Shown piece after piece: positions 29,979 through 32,852 of a stretch of DNA of 32,852 nt. The stretch spans positions 1 through 32,852 of the forward strand of contig JAZRPV010000028.1 in NCBI GenBank assembly GCA_045649455.1. Direction: 5' to 3'. Every line of letters begins with the position of its first letter. Position 1 is the stretch's first letter. The position numbers and the translations under genes are program-made. Under the pieces are notes generated by a model. It was given only the letters and a program-made list of their open reading frames with translations, did not search any database and was not told where the DNA came from. This DNA is from JAEDES01 sp045649455. Lineage in GTDB: Bacteria; Bacillota_I; Bacilli_A; RF39; UBA660.

Positions 29979-31280
29979 ATGAATGATTATGAATTTGGAA
30001 ATTTATTATTACAACTAAGAACTGAATCAGGCTTAACTCAAAAAGAACTTGCAGACTTACTTGATATAAGTGATAAGACAGTTTCTAAATGGGAAACTGG
30101 AGTATCTAAACCAACAACTGATACTCTAAAACGACTTGCAACAATATTTAATGTAGAAGTTTCTACTCTACTTGATTCTTGTCCAAAGAAAAAGAAAAAC
30201 ATAGTACATAAGATTGTAATTACAGGTGGTCCATGTGCCGGTAAAACAACTGCTATGAGTTGGATACAAAATGCTTTTACTGAACGAGGATATCATGTAA
30301 TATTCGTACCTGAATGTGCAACTGAATTAATAAAAGCAGGAATCTCTGGTACAACTTGTAAAACTGTCGTTGAATTTCAAAAAGCACTAATGCAATTACA
30401 ATTACAAAGAGAAGCAATCTACGAACAAGCAGCTCAAGGAATCAATTGTGATAAAGTACTTTTAGTATGTGACCGTGGTATCATGGATAGTAAAGCATAT
30501 CTATCTGAATTAGAATTCTCTACTGTCCTAAATGCTATTAAGAAAAATGAAGTTGAATTAAGAGATAACTATGATGCAGTATTCCATCTTGTTACTGCTG
30601 CCAATGGAGCTGAAGAATTCTATACATTAGAAAATAATGCTGCAAGAACAGAAACAATTGAAGAAGCTCGTGAAGTTGATAGAAGATTAATTGAATCATG
30701 GAATGGACATCCTCACTTTAGAGTAATAGATAATCAAACAGACTTTGAAAATAAAATTAAAAAATTAATTAAAGAAATTTCTACATTCTTAGGTGAACCA
30801 GAACCATACGAAATAGAAAGAAAATTCTTAGTAGAATATCCTGACCTTGCATGGTTAAATAAAACATGTAAAAAACTCGAAATCATTCAAACATACCTAA
30901 ATTCTAAAGATGGTGAAGAAGTCAGATTAAGACAAAGAGGAAACAATGGTCATTACATCTATACTCAAACTATTAAAAGATTTATAAGTGATATTAAAAG
31001 ATTAGAAATAGAAAAAAGACTAAGTCAATCAGAATACTTAGATTTATTAATGGATGCCGATCCAACTAAAAGACCAATAAGAAAAACAAGATATTGTTTA
31101 GTATATAAAAATCAATATTTTGAAATTGACTTATATCCTTTCTGGGATGATAAAGCTATAGTAGAAATTGAATTAAATGATGAAAATCAAGATATAGAAC
31201 TTCCAAAACAATTAAAGTTAATCAAAGAAGTTACTAATGATCCAAACTATAAAAACTCTGCTCTAGCAAATATAAAATAA
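29979..31280 (+). CDS. HTH-XRE / AAA-type ATPase / CYTH phosphatase fusion protein
   Basis: 433 aa. Three domains in order: XRE-type DNA-binding helix-turn-helix (6-60, LTQKELADLLDISDKTVSKWE); a P-loop NTPase of the AAA_28/NadR-like kind with Walker A GGPCAGKTT (83-91) and CDRGIMDSKAYL near 164-175; and a CYTH (triphosphate tunnel) domain starting at the signature ExExK, EIERK (278-282), with the later tunnel residues in RLRQR, TIKR, EKR and EIDLYPFWDDKAIVEIEL. CYTH enzymes hydrolyse inorganic triphosphate or thiamine triphosphate, or make cyclic AMP. A repressor linked to NTP and triphosphate domains suggests a sensor-regulator of nucleotide or phosphate state. It has its own promoter and AAAGGA ribosome site, and is the only protein gene on the plus strand. 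Confidence 0.9.
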   Translation: MNDYEFGNLLLQLRTESGLTQKELADLLDISDKTVSKWETGVSKPTTDTLKRLATIFNVEVSTLLDSCPKKKKNIVHKIVITGGPCAGKTTAMSWIQNAFTERGYHVIFVPECATELIKAGISGTTCKTVVEFQKALMQLQLQREAIYEQAAQGINCDKVLLVCDRGIMDSKAYLSELEFSTVLNAIKKNEVELRDNYDAVFHLVTAANGAEEFYTLENNAARTETIEEAREVDRRLIESWNGHPHFRVIDNQTDFENKIKKLIKEISTFLGEPEPYEIERKFLVEYPDLAWLNKTCKKLEIIQTYLNSKDGEEVRLRQRGNNGHYIYTQTIKRFISDIKRLEIEKRLSQSEYLDLLMDADPTKRPIRKTRYCLVYKNQYFEIDLYPFWDDKAIVEIELNDENQDIELPKQLKLIKEVTNDPNYKNSALANIK

Positions 31281-31286
31281 CAAAAC

Positions 31287-31315
31287 AAAAAGTGTTGAAT
31301 TTCAACACTTTTTTT
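31287..31315. terminator. Bidirectional terminator between convergent genes
   Basis: AGTGTTGAA-loop-TTCAACACT flanked by A and T runs. It ends both the plus-strand fusion gene and the minus-strand thioredoxin-like gene. Confidence 0.92.
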
Positions 31316-31826
31316 AATCCTCTAAATTCTTAAAAGCATCATGCTTAACATCACTTTTATATTCATCTATTATTGCTTGAATTATATCATCTTCCATTGA
31401 ACTAGAAAATCCATTAAAACTTTCATCCCCTACTATTAAATAAGGAACTCCTTTAGGATTATCTCCCATTGTCTTAGCAAATCTTCCCATTAATGTTTGA
31501 TTGTCTGGATTACCCCAAACTTCAAATGCATATAAATCAAACATATCTTTATACTTTGGTTCTAAATCATTTAAAAATATTTTTAAATTATGACAATGAA
31601 CACATCCATCTCCCCAGAATAAATACATATTAAACTTTTCACCAACAGGTTCTTCTATATCTTCTTCTGTATTATCTTCAACTTCTACATTAACAACAGG
31701 AGGTTCATCTTCTACATCATGCCATTCTCTTAATGTATCTAAATTTAAAAAAACTAATCCTAAAACACCTAATAAAGTTAAAAGACTAATTATTAATATT
31801 GTTATAAATTTACCCTTGCTACTCAT
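31314..31826 (-). CDS. Membrane-anchored thioredoxin-like protein
   Basis: 170 aa. A single N-terminal membrane segment (about 8-28) with a short basic start, an acidic linker (VEDEPPVVNVEVEDNTEEDIEEP), then a thioredoxin-fold domain with FWGDGCVHC (active-site C75 and C78) and the cis-proline region KGVPYLIVG. The active-site pair is CVHC, not CGPC, so the redox potential may differ from that of classical thioredoxin. It is predicted to act on the outer side of the membrane as a thiol reductase or oxidase for exported proteins. TTTGTTATAAT-type extended -10 upstream. Partner proteins are unknown. Confidence 0.85.
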   Translation of the reverse strand: MSSKGKFITILIISLLTLLGVLGLVFLNLDTLREWHDVEDEPPVVNVEVEDNTEEDIEEPVGEKFNMYLFWGDGCVHCHNLKIFLNDLEPKYKDMFDLYAFEVWGNPDNQTLMGRFAKTMGDNPKGVPYLIVGDESFNGFSSSMEDDIIQAIIDEYKSDVKHDAFKNLED

Positions 31827-31887
31827 CTTATCACTTCCTAAAGATAATTATAACAAATTAATTTATAGATATCTACAATAATTATTT

Positions 31888-32852
31888 TTAATCATCATAT
31901 CTATGATATTGATTATATCTATTTTCTTTTAACTTATTAATATTTTCTTTATTAGTATAGACTTTAACTTTAAAATATCCATACTCCATTATTTTTCTAT
32001 CATTAAAATCCTCTATAATTCTATTAATAATTTTTATACCATCAACATCATAATCATTAAACCAAATACTACCATTACTTATAATACATTCTACTTTATG
32101 AAAATCAGGATGAACAAACACTATTTTTAAATCACTATTACTACTTTCAATAAATTCAACATTATACATATGCTCAATATAATAATCTTCTTTCATTTTA
32201 AGTACTTCTGTAGATTCAATATAATTAGGATTATTATCTTCATTTATATATTCAAAATCTAAAAATCCAAGACATGTTAATCCAACTCCTACTCCAAATA
32301 ACATTAATGAACTTGTAAATATAAACATCATTAATTTAGTCTTGGATTTAACACTTCTTAAAAAATTATAAATAAGATTAAGTACTACCAAATTAATAAA
32401 TATACATCCAAGTAATAATAATAAAATACCAATAAAAACTAATCCAGATTTTGCAATTACAAATGATAAAACAAATGCAACTACAAATCCAATTAGACTT
32501 ACACTAAAAGAAATACCAAGTAAAAGCACAAACATCTTAATCATAAATAAAATACTTTTTACAAGTAAAGAAATAAATCCATTTTGTGAATCTTTAGGAT
32601 CTCTAATAATCACTTTTTCTTCTTTTCTTTCAAATACTTTTTTCTTTTCTTTAACTTCAGTTTTTTCTTCTTTTACTTCTTCCTTTTTTTCTTCTACTTT
32701 ATTATCTTCAATAACAAAATAATCTAAATATCTCTTTTTAAATATATGTAACATTAAACATAAACCAACTATAAATGCAAATAAACTATATAATCCAGAA
32801 AATATATTATATACATCATAGTAGATATCATGAGGTATAAAAAATAAAATAC
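31888..32852 (-). CDS. Hypothetical membrane protein (5' part outside the window)
   Basis: The frame is open to the right edge beyond an internal ATG at 32754. The extension contains a further hydrophobic segment (LYSLFAFIVGLCLMLHIF), so the true start lies outside the window. A charged helical stretch follows (KVEEKKEEVKEEKTEVKEK), then three membrane segments (about residues 60-100, 105-130, 140-165 counted from the internal ATG), and a soluble C-terminal domain of about 110 residues with no recognised motif (EFIESSNSDLKIVFVHPDF). The stop is TAA at 31888-31890. No family assigned. The thioredoxin-like gene begins 61 bases downstream. Confidence 0.78.
   Translation of the reverse strand, partial: ILFFIPHDIYYDVYNIFSGLYSLFAFIVGLCLMLHIFKKRYLDYFVIEDNKVEEKKEEVKEEKTEVKEKKKVFERKEEKVIIRDPKDSQNGFISLLVKSILFMIKMFVLLLGISFSVSLIGFVVAFVLSFVIAKSGLVFIGILLLLLGCIFINLVVLNLIYNFLRSVKSKTKLMMFIFTSSLMLFGVGVGLTCLGFLDFEYINEDNNPNYIESTEVLKMKEDYYIEHMYNVEFIESSNSDLKIVFVHPDFHKVECIISNGSIWFNDYDVDGIKIINRIIEDFNDRKIMEYGYFKVKVYTNKENINKLKENRYNQYHRYDD

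Noticed and set aside
1..32852. Mycoplasma-like code with TGA as Trp
   Set aside because: TGA ends several genes at sensible places with the next gene's ribosome site following, and Trp is encoded by TGG throughout.

Overview
The window is strongly AT-rich, densely packed DNA from a chromosome of a spore-forming, fermentative member of the Bacillota. TGA is used as a stop codon (for example at 21128 and 26786) and TGG encodes Trp, so this is the standard bacterial code and not that of Mycoplasma or Spiroplasma. The gene content (CotJ spore-coat proteins, LysM and SpoIID-like proteins, a phosphoketolase, HtpG behind a CIRCE operator, a RelQ-type alarmone synthetase) together with the base composition suggests an uncultured, probably gut-associated, Bacilli/RF39-like or Erysipelotrichia-like lineage. 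That placement is inference. Almost every gene lies on the minus strand; only tRNA-His and one HTH-ATPase-CYTH gene lie on the plus strand.

Region by region (transcription mostly runs from high to low coordinates). 1-1.0 kb: an ABC ATPase and the start of its membrane partner, which leaves the window. 1.0-5.7 kb: an anchored zinc-metallopeptidase-like protein with a NUDIX hydrolase, and a three-gene unit made of a DUF1292-like protein, a Thr/Glu repeat protein with two tandem arrays, and a tail-anchored protein. 5.7-8.4 kb: cysteine desulfurase, RelQ-like synthetase and two small unknowns. 8.4-10.7 kb: a 751-aa protein with an RNxxxH (HEPN RNase-type) motif near each end, the most interesting gene here. 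10.7-13.1 kb: phosphoketolase. 13.2-14.9 kb and 21.6-22.8 kb: two paralogous exported proteins with nearly identical N-termini and divergent, compositionally odd C-terminal segments that resemble diversity-generating-retroelement targets. 15-17 kb: htpG under CIRCE/HrcA-type control. 17-21 kb: a rhodanese lipoprotein and a tightly overlapping LysM / small beta-domain / SpoIID-PG-binding operon, probably sporulation-linked. 22.9-28 kb: an MscS channel, small proteins, an S66-family peptidase, a membrane protein, an FeS flavoprotein, an NTP_transf_6 protein and a DUF5662 protein. 28-29.1 kb: cotJC and a fused cotJA-cotJB. 29.1-31.3 kb: tRNA-His, a small PH-like ORF bracketed by two copies of the tRNA terminator, and the HTH-AAA-CYTH fusion. 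31.3 kb to the end: a membrane-anchored thioredoxin-like protein and a membrane protein whose start lies beyond the window.

A recurring feature is extreme compaction. Stop codons commonly lie in or touch the stem or loop of an intrinsic terminator, and the next gene's -35 box often lies in the same hairpin or its T-tract. No CRISPR array, transposase, integrase, reverse transcriptase or rRNA was seen, and no stretch longer than 300 bases is without a gene.
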